From Serinus canaria (Eukaryota > Chordata > Aves > Passeriformes > Fringillidae), in NCBI RefSeq assembly GCF_022539315.1, contig NC_066315.1, positions 120,223,374 through 120,287,373 on the forward strand: a DNA stretch of 64,000 nucleotides, in the 5' to 3' direction. A program made the position numbers and the translations under genes. The notes beneath the pieces are model-generated. The model was not told the origin of the DNA, made no database searches, and saw only the letters and a program-made list of their open reading frames with translations. This document shows positions 34,110-45,120 of the stretch, piece by piece; within the stretch, counting starts at the first letter, position 1; each line of letters opens with the position of its first letter.

Positions 34110-34174
34110 GCTGGGTGCATGATCTGTAAGTGTAATACCAACCTGTAGCTACACTTACAGACCATGCACCCAGC
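34110..34174. ncRNA. Near-perfect 24-bp hairpin, 17-nt loop (candidate small-RNA precursor)
   Basis: Arm 34110-34133 begins GCTGGGTGCATG and arm 34151-34174 ends CATGCACCCAGC. They pair over 24 positions with one mismatch, an A-C on the plus strand that becomes a G-U wobble on the minus strand. Bases 34134-34150 form the loop. Pairing outside the stem is weak (a CAGG/CCTG patch). Size suits a short pre-miRNA or a foldback transposon scar. Expression and conservation are unknown, so the ncRNA type is a hypothesis. Confidence 0.35.
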
Positions 34175-34289
34175 CACCCTGCGGATCTGTGCCTCTCCCA
34201 TGGTCTTCTGGAGGTTACAAAGTCTAATCTCCTGCCATTCATGACCTGTATAATTTGTGTCATCAGGGGAATTGTTTGGGCAGAGGAAA

Positions 34290-34372
34290 AGAGTTTAATT
34301 AGGAGAACAGTCCTAAAATAGTCCTAAACTCCTAAAGAGTTTAATTAGGAGAATAGTCCTAAAAATAGTCCT
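34290..34372 (+). repeat. Two-copy tandem duplication, 46-bp period
   Basis: AGAGTTTAATTAGGAGAACA...TAGTCCT at 34290-34325 is repeated at 34336-34372 with one substitution and one inserted A. A small recent local duplication. Confidence 0.75.
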
Positions 34373-36704
34373 TCAGGACAAATATGGCTCTATATTGTCT
34401 CTTCTCAACACTGCAAAACAGAGGATATAAATCAAATATTTAATGTGAAGAAAGAGATTTTATTTAGATAAACAAAAACAGGTGCATTTCTGTTGGTACA
34501 TTGAAATCAGTTCCTTTCCTAGAATCTGCAAACCCACACTTCTCTAACTCACACATGCACAAAATCCACCCCCTTGCCTTCAGTGAGTCCTCACAAGACC
34601 TGGGAGTTGCAAGAATGGGCTCCTGGAAGTGGAAAAGCTGGGTGAGGACAGTTCCCTTCAGTCACTAACCTGCTGTATAACAACTGCTCTGGGCTCTAAC
34701 TAAACTTTGTCCATGCACCATGGCCCTGGATTTTTAAAGCAGGTGCTAAAAAAAAGGCACCAGGGTGGCATAGGGAACATGATCCCATATGCCATCCATT
34801 CCCTTGGAGATGGTAAGAGGGACTTGGGGGGAACTAAAGCACAAAAAGAGCTTCTTTGCAGTGGTCACAGTTAGCATGTCTGTATGATAAAAGGGGGGTG
34901 AAAACAAGGAAGGAGGTATGCAAAGCTGATACTGATGGAAACCCTATTACTTAGGCAATGTTATTCAAGAACAATTTATCTGTGAGAAAATATGACACTT
35001 GTAATGTAGCCAAGTCCTTTGCAAGCTGTAGAGGCAGCTGCACAGTCTTGCCTGAGGCATTGAGCATGCCATCTGAGAAAGTTACAAGGAAATCTCTTTA
35101 AATAAAATGGAGGAAAAAAAAAAAAAAAAGCAGTTCATTAATATTAGGCACTCTGTGTCCTGCCAGAATGCTCGCTTTTCATATCAAGGGTCTGATTCTT
35201 CAGAAGTTCTTTTGTCCTCTTTTGGATTGCTGACCAATTCAGTGGAGAGAACGTGTAAGGATGCCAAAATCATATTCACACACAAAGTATCTTTGAAATA
35301 GATCTTTCTGGATTGTCCTATATTTGAAAGACTCTTTCATGGGTACATGGTGTGTGATTCAGCCACAAGCAGAATGAGGTTCCTCTTGTGAAACTGGAGA
35401 TTTCTGCCATGTCTTCATCTGAGCTAACTCTCAGCCCACCCTACAATAATCAATGGAGAGAAACAAACCACTACATGAGTCTGCTCCTTCTGAAGTGTTT
35501 TGGATATCCATGTAATCAAAGGTGATTTGTGCCTTAGGAGTCCTATCTTCTTTCTTTTGGCAGTAGAGATGCCTTTAGACACCTGCTGTAAAGTTAGGGA
35601 AAATGAATCCCAGCATGAAAGTAAGCATCATTTTAAAAAGGTTAGCTCAGGTAGTCTGGATGGCCACAAGGCATCCAAATCCTGCATTCTCAGCTTTTCT
35701 TTTTACATTATCTGTGACAGAGTCTCAGTTTTTTACTCAAATTCTTCCTTTTCCCCAAAGCACCACCATCTTTTCTTAAATTTTTCTCTCATCCTACCTG
35801 CAGGTGCAGACAGCAGAATACCCTTTGAATAGTACCCAGCAGTGCAGCAGCCTCCTAAACTGCATGTGTCCAACAACCACAAGGTGAGTTCTGCAGTAAA
35901 TCTCAGCATACTGGGTGTTGATAAATGGCATGACAGAGCAGCTGGTTGGGATTTTTTGGATTAATGTTTGTTGTTAGAAAATGACAGTTCACAGAAGTAA
36001 AAACGACTGATGGGAGCATAGTGGTTCCAAAGAAATTTTCCCAGTGGAGCTTTTTGGTTTGTGATACTGAGAGATAGAGTGAGCTTGGTCAGCTACAAGG
36101 AATAGCCCTGGTTCATGTCGTGGGAGACCTCTAGTTAGATCTGGAGGCTGAATTTAGCTCTCCCATGCAGGAAGAATCTCCTCTATTGAGAGTAGAAAAG
36201 GGAAACGTCTTATGTAAAACTTTGGGAGATGTCAGAATAATTTGTATCTGAAACGAGTACAACTGTTCCCTGTAAAAATATAAAAGAGAAAACTGTTCCT
36301 GTCCAGGAGACCTCAGGAGAGGTTTGTTAGGAGATTAATAAATTTAAATGCAATTCATGCTTGTTAATTCAAGAGAGATAAGTAGTAGGGTTTTAACTTT
36401 GACTTATATAAACCAATTGCTTTAAAAAAAATCCAGATAGTTAATAAAAATTATTATAAGGTCCAGACAGGTTCAGTTATAGGTGAAACACAGTTTCTAC
36501 TGTGTTTTTTTTTTGTTTTATTTTTTTTTCTGCAGAATACCCATGTTGCTCCATTATTTCTCAGAAAGTCTTACTGCATGTAAGAGAAACGACCCTGGAA
36601 AAGTAAAGGAGACACTCTGAAATTATTTCAAAGCTTTCTTGTTTTCACAAATGCTGGCAATGCTTTCTGTTGCAAGAGAGGACAGGGACAACAGTTTGTA
36701 ATTC
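34373..36704. other. Intergenic, nothing recognised
   Basis: No supported gene. Contains an AATAAA plus A16 tract at 35101-35129 (see findings). A 110-codon frame at 35500-35832 has no domain. Confidence 0.45.
35101..35129 (+). repeat. AATAAA followed by A16 tract
   Basis: AATAAA at 35101-35106 is followed after seven bases by sixteen As (35114-35129). This looks like the 3' end of a reverse-transcribed polyadenylated RNA, or a chance A-run. No parent gene was recognised upstream. Confidence 0.4.
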
Positions 36705-37445
36705 ATAAAATCGTAGAATGGTTTGGGTTGGAAGAGATTTTTGAGATCATCTGGTTCCAGCACCCATTTCATTGGCAGGGACGTTTTACACTAGACCAGT
36801 TTGCTCAGAGTTCCACCCAGCCTGGCCTTGTGCACTTCCAGGGATGGAGCATCCACAACTTTTCTGGACAGCCTGTTTCAGTGCCCCACCATCTCATAGG
36901 GAAGAGTTTCTTCCTAATCTAAACTTACTCTCTTTTATTTTGGATCCATTCCCCCTTCTCCTGTCACTACGTGCCCTTGTCCATAGCCCCTCTCTGGCTT
37001 TCTTGTAGGCCCCCATTTGGTGGTAGAAGGCTTCTGTAAGATTCCCTGGAGTCCTCTCCAGGCTGATGAACATCAAGTCTCCCAGTCTGTCCTCACAGGT
37101 GAAGTGCCTCAGCCCTCTGATCATTTTTGTGGCCTCCTCTGGACTTCCCCCAGCAGGCTCACTTCCTTTTTACACTGAGAACCCCAGAGCTGGATGCAGC
37201 ATTCCAGGTGGGATCTCATGAGGGCAGAGTAGAGGCAGAATAACCTCTCTTGACCTGCTGGCCATTCTGCTTTTGGTTGGCTTTCTGGGCTGCCAGCACA
37301 CTTTCTTGGGTCCTGTTGAGCTTCTCATCAACCAACACCCCCAAATCCTTCTTCTCAGGGCTGCTCTCAATCTGTTCTCCAACCAGCTTGTGCTTGTGCT
37401 TGGGATCCTCCCTACCCATGTGCAGGACCTTGTACTTAGGCATCG
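36705..37445 (-). mobile_element. CR1 LINE 3' fragment (ORF2 C-terminus + 3' UTR), inverted
   Basis: The best preserved CR1 piece. The + strand begins AAAATCGTAGAATGGTTTGG, the reverse complement of the CR1 3' end. The minus strand then encodes ORF2 C-terminal residues, including KYKVLHMGREDPKHK, KKDLGVLVDEKLN and AAQKAN (37216-37443) and SDRRRGNGSK with KESKFRLG (36894-37124). Frameshifts separate these segments, and the reverse transcriptase core is absent because of 5' truncation. Confidence 0.92.
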
Positions 37446-38171
37446 TCTTGCCCCAAGCAATCCAGGGGGTGTGAATTGTCTTTGGAATAAATGAGGTGGA
37501 ATACTATAACAGTGCCAGATTTAAGGTTGTTTGGGAGTTTTTTGTAAACATACTAGTGACCTTATTTTGACTGGTAGGTAGCCAATAGCCACTTCAGTAC
37601 TTCAGTTAGCATTCAGTGCTATAATTAGCTATAAAGAGTTTTCACAGGATCAATAATTCACCCATTGATCTTTTACATTCATTATTTTGCATCTAGAGGG
37701 TGCCTAAGCATTAATCAGAAAATAATTTACTGAGATGATGTCTTGTGAAATCACTGTCTGCCTCCTAAAAGGCAAGGGAAGGAAATGCTCTATGGATTTC
37801 AGGTGAGTTACTGATGACCCCTTGTCTGGGGCTGGCAGGACCCAGTGGCAGGGAAGTGTCTGCTACCCTTGCCACCACTGATTTCAGGCAGTTCCATGCT
37901 CTCTTTAGGCACCTGCTGATCTGTATAAATCTCCAGGGCTGGCCCACACAGTTCTCTGCTTAAAGGCTTTTGGCAAGATCTCCCATCTTTCTGAGAGCTT
38001 TGATTGTGGGACAGTGTGGGAGAGCTGGGGGTGCAGGGTAACAGCGTCTGCCGCCTCAAGTGCATAAATAGCCCAGATGAAGACAAAAGGCAGGTGGCAA
38101 ATTAGGACATAAACTTTGGTCTGTGGGACCAGCAGCCAGTTCCCTGTGTGTCCAAATGACACAGCTAATCA

Positions 38172-38744
38172 TTGGGAATTTGTACCCTTGCCATCCTCAC
38201 TCCTTGGCTAGCACCCACCCACAGTCTGCTGCAGTTTTGCAAGGCATTCACACTGTTTGTCCTGGTCCAGTATCTCACAGAGCCAGTGCCATTGGGTATA
38301 AAAATGTCTCAATATGCAGACAAGAGGTACAGACAGAGAAGAGATACAGACAGAAAAGCAACCATGGCTGCAGCAGGGGCTGTGACCTCCTGCCCCTGGC
38401 AGGCTGATCCCAGCCTGGAGGCAGCAGTTGACACTGGCAACCCCAAAGCCAGCCTGTCTGAGGCCACCTACCCCAATTTAAATTTGATCTACCTTGCTAC
38501 ATTCTTAATTAAGGCAAGCAGCTCCCATGCTAGTACCTCTGTACCAGTTCACCCTGTACAGTTATTTTCACCATTCAGGGAAAATGGTTGTGTACTCTGC
38601 ACAAACTTTCAGCCACCAGGAAAACCTTTTTTCCCCCAGGCCCCCTCCCTTTCCAAATACGATCAAATAAGTAGTAAGCTAGTTATTAAAAAAAAAGTGA
38701 ATATGAAATTAGGAAATATGTTATGCAAAAGCACAAATAGCTGA
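38172..38744 (+). other. Candidate open reading frame, 190 codons, unknown
   Basis: The longest open frame outside repeats in this part. The full frame starts with a hydrophobic N-terminal stretch (residues 1-36). An internal in-frame ATG at 38364 has a good Kozak context (ACCATGG) and lies 67 bases after TATAAAA at 38297-38303, which would give 126 residues starting MAAAGAV. No domain, no similarity to a known family and no splice context were recognised. A chance open frame is the more likely explanation. Confidence 0.15.
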
Positions 38745-39429
38745 ATAGCAGCTAATTTCCAACTGTAGCATGTCTGTCGTTCTCCCAAAGACCTTTGGAA
38801 ACATGTCTGCTTCATGCAAGCTGGATTTGTATTTCAGGGAATGTATGTGCACTACTACTGTGCTATAAATAAACATCTGCTGTACCAGGTCCACTGGCTT
38901 AGTACATCCAACTTCTCTGAACCCTCCCACCTGTGCTTTTTGCCTTTGGATATGCACTGCCTGACCCAAGCAAAGAGACAGCAGGATTGAGGTCTTGAAA
39001 TATTTTTGCTGTTTAAATAGTGCTGTAATTTTGTGTCAATTAAGGCCGGAAAAGCTTTCTGAGAGTTTTAAGACTGACTTATATCACTTTGGATTGAGCC
39101 AGTACTTAATTTGAAACAGGATTGCACACATGCAAGTGGTTGGCTTAGGTATCTCAGCTTCTGAGGGAATGGGAGAGGGAAGGGATTGCAGAAACAAGAG
39201 CTGACAATGCTGTGTCATGGCTCCTCTCTCTTCCTCCTCCTCTTTCTAGTTTCACACTGCAGATTAACTGAATAAACATCTGAAGTGTGGCATCCTGCAC
39301 CTATGCCTAACAAAGCTGCTCTGATTATTCTTTCCCAGCTTTTAGTAAGAGTCAAATGTCCATTCTGGGGTTGATGGTGAAAATCTCTTTTTAGGGTAGA
39401 TCACAGCCAACCCGGGAAAAAAACTCCTG

Positions 39430-39454
39430 TTTTTTTTTTTTTTTTTTTTTTTTT
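39430..39454. repeat. T25 homopolymer
   Basis: Uninterrupted run of 25 Ts (A-run on the minus strand). No AATAAA lies just upstream on the minus strand, so it is best read as a plain homopolymer. Confidence 0.7.
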
Positions 39455-42400
39455 GCAAGGATAAAGATGGTTTTATAACTGCAACAATTTTATTGCAATT
39501 TTTAAAATTGAAATTTAAATGAAGGTTAAAGGGAGTAGCACAACTAACCTTAAAGGAGATTTATTGTAATTTTTAAAATTGTAATTTTAATTTTTTCTAT
39601 TGTACAATTTGGGTTAATTTTTGGGCTCCCTCATTTTGAATACTGCTGTAATATTATGGTACACACTTTGTATTTGAAAGCAGAAAAAAATCAATTAAGC
39701 AGGTGTTCTTGAATTTTCAGAGAGAAAAGTTCAGACCACAGTACAAACTGACTACCCTACAGTATGGAGAGTGGATTTGATAATTTACAGGAGCTTGGAT
39801 CAGAAACTTAATTCTTGAGCCGTACGAAGCATTCTGCTCCAGATATCTTCTCTACAAAGCTGCAACTTCGGGTAGACATTGTACTGAAACTTGGCTGAAG
39901 GTGAGGACAGATTCAGAGATAAATGTTCTCTGTTGCCATTTGTGCAGTCTGATTATACAGCATGGCAAAAAGAAGACTTGCATTAAATTCAAACTACAAA
40001 TTTTGGTCTGACATGCTTACATTTTTTAACTTCCTTGGCAACATTAGGCAGCAATTATTTCTGTATTTTACCGTGATGGGGAAGTTCAGAATCATTAATT
40101 TAAACTTCTTCAAACTGTGAGGCACTTTAATTTTGAATCTGAATCATATGTTTTGGACTCATTTCTGCTCTGTGCAATTAATACCATGATGAATTCCCAA
40201 GGAACACAATGCCAGCATGAGAGGTTCTTGTATTATCCTTTCCACAATCTCAGTCACAAAGGTCATCAAGAGGAATCTGTTCTGAGTGCCTTTCCCTGGC
40301 AGTCAGGTTTTTGATAATGTTGCTTGAGACAACAACAAGTTCCCCTGCAGCTGCATTTCTGAAGCAAAGAGTATAGGAGCTCTGACTACTTCCTAGTCTT
40401 TACATCTTCTATCTGTATTTAAAGGATATAAAATGAGATATTTCACTGAGGTAAAAACTCTCATACAGTTCTTCTATCACACTTGAAGAAATCATCTGAG
40501 TGGTTTTTGGGGAGACAAGAACATCTCCCCCCTTTCCAAAACAATTTACCAGCTCTGCTCTTGCAAAGGACAAGGAACAGAATTGTGTGTTAGCCTTCTC
40601 CTTTCCTTTTTGTCCTTTTAAGAGCAGAAATTCTGGATTATTACAGCTAAAATTCTGAGTCTTGAGCTATTCCAAGAAGTCATTCATTCAAAGGTCCAGA
40701 GATATTTAATCTCTATGTTATATGTTTGATCATTATTAAGATGACTTGCAATTTGATGATGATTCTTGTTCTCCTCAAGGTGGTTTTGGGGATGTTAATA
40801 CTTGGAGAGGTGGAAAAGGCAAATTATTAAATTTACTTGTGATTACACTGAATTTTGGAAAACAGAGTGACTTATTTCCTGGCTCTTGTTTTTATTGTGG
40901 AGCTGTAGCACAGCAAAAATAATTTGGGGGTTAACAGCTTGTGTTACTCTCTGTACATTAGGTCTTCCAGTTTTGAGAAGAAAATCAAATCTAGCTGTTC
41001 TCCAGACAAGCAACCTTTCACAGTTTTTTACTTTTATAATTGGCAGTTGTGTATAGGATGGAATAGGCATAAAAATGAAAAGTTAATTTAGTCACATGCT
41101 TGTATTTTATGCAAAGGCAGAAAGGCATCCAAGCATTATAGATCTGTTAAATCTCCAAGGGAAGTTACATTGTGTCAGTTTTTGAGGCAAAGTTTAGCTA
41201 TTTAGTCTGTAAAGTCCTCAAGATAAGGAGTTTTAAGATTTTCTTTCAATTTTTGTTTAATTCAGTGTATTTCAAATTGTTCCCTCAAAGTATTTCCAAC
41301 ACAAGCTGCAACATAGGTTTGCTGCCTGACAACAGAACTGATTGAAATACAAATGGAGCTGTCACTGTTCAAGTTGAGTGAGACATAAAAAGGAAACAAA
41401 TGACAGGAAGGATGAAAACTAGCTTGGCTTTTAGAGCAGTTCTGTTATTGTTAATGTAAGATGTTATTGCAGGCAGTTTACAGCACCTTGTGTTCTCCAT
41501 CTTTACATATTTGTTTCTTATCTTTAAAAACCTCGAGCCTGCATTTATGTAGCTCCCTGAGCACAATTGCACTTAAACTTACCTTTGGTTTCTGCTGTTG
41601 GGAGTAGTGATGGTGACATTAGAAACAGCTCCAGTGTTTTCCTTTATGATCTACCAGAGGATATTCAGCTCTTCAGGCAGTGCTTGTGTGTTGCATCACA
41701 CATACATGAACCACAAATTGATAGAGCTTGGCACTTTAACTTTGGGAATACCATGCCAATCTAAATGACAGAAGGTGAAGGACTGCAGAAGGGATATGAG
41801 AGGTCATTGTTATAGTCCTGGGAGCAGTTGAGGAGCAAAGAAAAAGTCTGGGTATCTACAGAGCTCCTACTCTGACCTTAGTGTACATGAGGAGCTCTGT
41901 AATACTGTAGCAGATAGAGATTTTTAGGAATTATGATTAAAAGCTTTCACTTCTGAGCTATGAACCAGAGCACACATTACTAGCTATGACATGGCTTAGT
42001 TTTTATGGAATGCCAGCATTATTCACCAATACGACTTTGATCCAAAAGAAGGGAACACTATTTTTTAGTTTGTTTTCAGTTAACCATGAGGACGTGACAG
42101 AGAAACATTTTTTGCTGAACCAACAAGCCTTGATGTGAGCTGGGTAAAGGAACTCAGAGACTTCAGCATGGAGGAGACTTGGAATTTCATTGCAGCAACA
42201 GCAGACTCCAGAAAAAGCTTTGGGAAGGCCTGTGCCACGTTAGCCCTTCTGAAGGGTAGGGAGAAAGGGCACAAGGAGCCCCACTGAGCTCCCTGGGGCA
42301 GGGCAGGAAGAAAGAAGAGACTTTTCTAATCACAACGTGCTTGAGATGGTAGTTAAAGCCATGAGGCAGGTTTGATAAATCTGTCCAGGCAGTTTTTCCA

Positions 42401-42799
42401 CCAAGTCACTGGAAAACAGCTGAACCCTTTACTCTTGGTAAAAGGCCTCTTTGGAACAGGGCTGCAAACAGGGGTGCAGCCCCCCAGACCAGCAGAAACC
42501 CCACTCTTCTTCTTTCTTGAATTACTCCGGGCATTCTACTCTGACTTCAGCACATGCAAGGATTTAAAAGATATTTTGAAGGAGGTTTTTAAATAAAAAG
42601 CAGAAAGCAAATTCTAAATGTTTAAAATTCAGTGTTAGAAGCATGGAAAAATTTAGCCAGCTATCTACCTTTGATAACCTTGGCTAAATAGGGCACTACC
42701 TAACTCCTGTTGCCTGCCCTGACACCTTAGGTGCAGGACCACAGGAGAAGTTTGAGCTGGGGAAAAGGGCTGAAGGAACAGGTACAGGGACACAGCTGT

Positions 42800-43330
42800 G
42801 GATTGTATTGGAAGGATCCCTGTCAGACTGGGAAGAGGTCATGATTGTGGCTCTGATGCCTATCCTGTTTTATGTGCTCGTTAATGACCTTGTCACTGAG
42901 AGTACTTATCTGTTAATGGAATGTGCTGATAACATGGTTTTTGGATGGAGAGGATTCCTACAAGAACCCTACAAGAAAATAAAGGGATGACTGTGATAAA
43001 TAACTAATAGAAAGAGGATTGGATTTAACACTACAAAGTGCTAGCTCTTGTGTTTAAGGAAGAATAACAGCATTTTCTTGCAATATGACAGGAGTTCATC
43101 TGTTGAAAATTACAGATCAAAAAATAGTCAGAAGGATCTGTGGTAATCATGGAGAAAAAGTCACTTAGGGCACCAAAATGCATCAAATATTTCACTTCCA
43201 GCAGAGATTTACATAGGATTTAGCTCTGCAGGAGTACATTCCATTATTTACACCCCTCTGCAAGTCACTGGTGAGACCTTTCCTGCAGACTTATTGTTGT
43301 CATGGTCACACATAATCAAGTATTATGAAC
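42800..43330 (+). mobile_element. Ancient CR1-like LINE relic with reverse transcriptase trace
   Basis: Codons at 42850-42950 read LMPILFYVLVNDLVTES then ECADNMVFG, which line up with the reverse transcriptase pattern (L)GP(I/V)LFN...INDL...FADDT of CR1/Jockey-type elements. The catalytic YADD/FADD-type pair is ADN here, so it is dead. Further downstream, CACTGGTGAGACCTTTCCTG (about 43268) resembles the later CR1 block GCACTGGTGAGGCC. Strongly diverged, with uncertain borders. Confidence 0.6.
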
Positions 43331-45004
43331 TCACATTACAATACTTGCAGAAAACAGAATTACCATTATATTAATGATGTTTTAGAACATATTAAAAATA
43401 TGTTATTTTGTTCAGCAAAATTAATTGCTTTCTAATAATTCCTCAAGGGTAGGGAGAGAAGGAAATACTTAAACTAAAGAACAGTGCTGTCAATGCACTA
43501 AATGCATATGTAAGACAGAAAAAAGTTCCTAACAGAGAAATGAGAATTTAGATCCTCCAGTCAGAGTGGTAGGGCCCAAATTCCTACCCCTCCTTCACCA
43601 ATGCCAGTGTTTGATAATGATGGGCAAAGAGATGCAATGTTTTAGAAGCTGTTTTAGATGCAGAGAATAAAGATTTTGTCATGAAATACCAAACATTATT
43701 TCATTGAAATTCTGTTGCAACAGCTGCCCTGACAGCTCATGACTAGTTTTGAGAAATACCACCCACGTGGGAAGTCTTGGAGAGGTCTAAGAAGGGTGCC
43801 CTTCCCAATACTGCAATCTACTGGATTTTCATGCTGAGGATGGGGACAGGAGTAATATTAATATGCCAATAACTTGATTGCAGTGCTCAATTGCATCCAC
43901 AAATGATGTAAATGGACACATTTCCAAGTGATGAAGCTACACTCACTCAAAAGAGCTGGAAACACCTGTCAGCAGTGTAAGGCCCAGGATATGGAGCATA
44001 CTGAGTGTGATTCTGCCCAGCAAAGGGCCTTGCTGGAAACACACAGCTCATCATGCCCTGCAGAAGTTGCACCGTGCTGGAAACACAGGCATGAGCTATG
44101 AGCCATCTCCAAGTTTGTAATAGGACATAGCTTTTTAATCTAGCCCACTTGTCTCCTCTTCCCTAAGAAAAGAAGAAGGAAGGATCTCTTTGTCCAAGGC
44201 CTGACCCCTCTAGACATCCTGTCTTTCTTAAAATAACTCTTGTTGTACCCTGGTTAAGGAAGTTTATCTTCTCCAGATCCTGTTACACGTGCAATGCACA
44301 AAAATGTATTATCCTTTATTTTTGTGTATGCACCTGAGTGTGAGTGTGTGTGTGCACACTGGCCTTTTAAACAATTTTCTTTGATTTACTGGTGAGTAGT
44401 TACACGAATATACACCAGTATCTGAATTCATCTAAATAAATAGCCTTAAAAAAAACAATGGAAAGGTAAAGATGCCATAGACTCAGAAGTCTTTTGGCTC
44501 AATGGATTCACTGAATGCCCCATTTCTGGCCAACAAGTGTGTAAATCCACCTACTAAACAAAACTTCCATTCTAAAGAGGAGCTATTAGGGAGCAGCAGA
44601 AAGAAATACCTTTTCCAATATTGCTCTGTTTTCCTGAGGTCAGATGTAGCGCTATCAGTGGGACTGCAGGGGAACATGCTTGCTATGTGGGTGTGTTGGA
44701 AGGAAAAGGGAAGTTATTATGGTGGCAAAATTGCACTATTTTGGGTTGTTTTGAGGTTTGACTGGCATGAATTCAAGTAGTTCTTACAAATACTCTCCTC
44801 AACATATTCCTACTTTTTATTTTGGTTAAAGAAGTTTTAGCAACTTCACCTTCATTAAGAATGTCATCGGGAAGAAGTAATCACAATACCTTCAATTTTC
44901 AATATTATATTGAGGTAACAAGTACCTAGCTGATTTTATAGGTTAGGATGAATAGTTATTATTCAGATTAATTTAGATAACATGTACAAGATAAGGCTGA
45001 TTTG
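43331..45004. other. Intergenic, nothing recognised
   Basis: No supported gene or repeat beyond a short GTGTGTGTGTGC run at about 44340-44356. The 44502-44780 frame has no domain. Confidence 0.45.
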
Positions 45005-45120
45005 GGAGAGGCTCTGAACAACCTGTTGTTGTGGAAGATATCCCTGCCCATGGCAGAGGGATTGGAACTACACGACATTTAAGGTCCCTTCCTAACCAAA
45101 CCATTGTAGCATTCTCAGAT
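45005..45120 (+). mobile_element. Short CR1 3' end fragment
   Basis: GGGAGAGGCTCTGAACAACC, then CCCTGCCCATGGCAGAGGGA and ATTTAAGGTCCCTTCCTAAC followed by CAAACCATTGTAGCATTCTC. This is the last ~115 bases of a CR1 copy in sense orientation, extremely 5'-truncated. Confidence 0.8.

Larger units (their letters stand above)
37446..42799. other. Intergenic with one candidate ORF and a poly(T) tract
   Basis: Apart from the candidate frame at 38172-38744 and the T25 tract at 39430-39454, no gene or repeat was recognised. At 39485-39595 the block TTTATTG(C/T)AATTTTTAAAATTG occurs twice, 73 bases apart. Confidence 0.45.
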
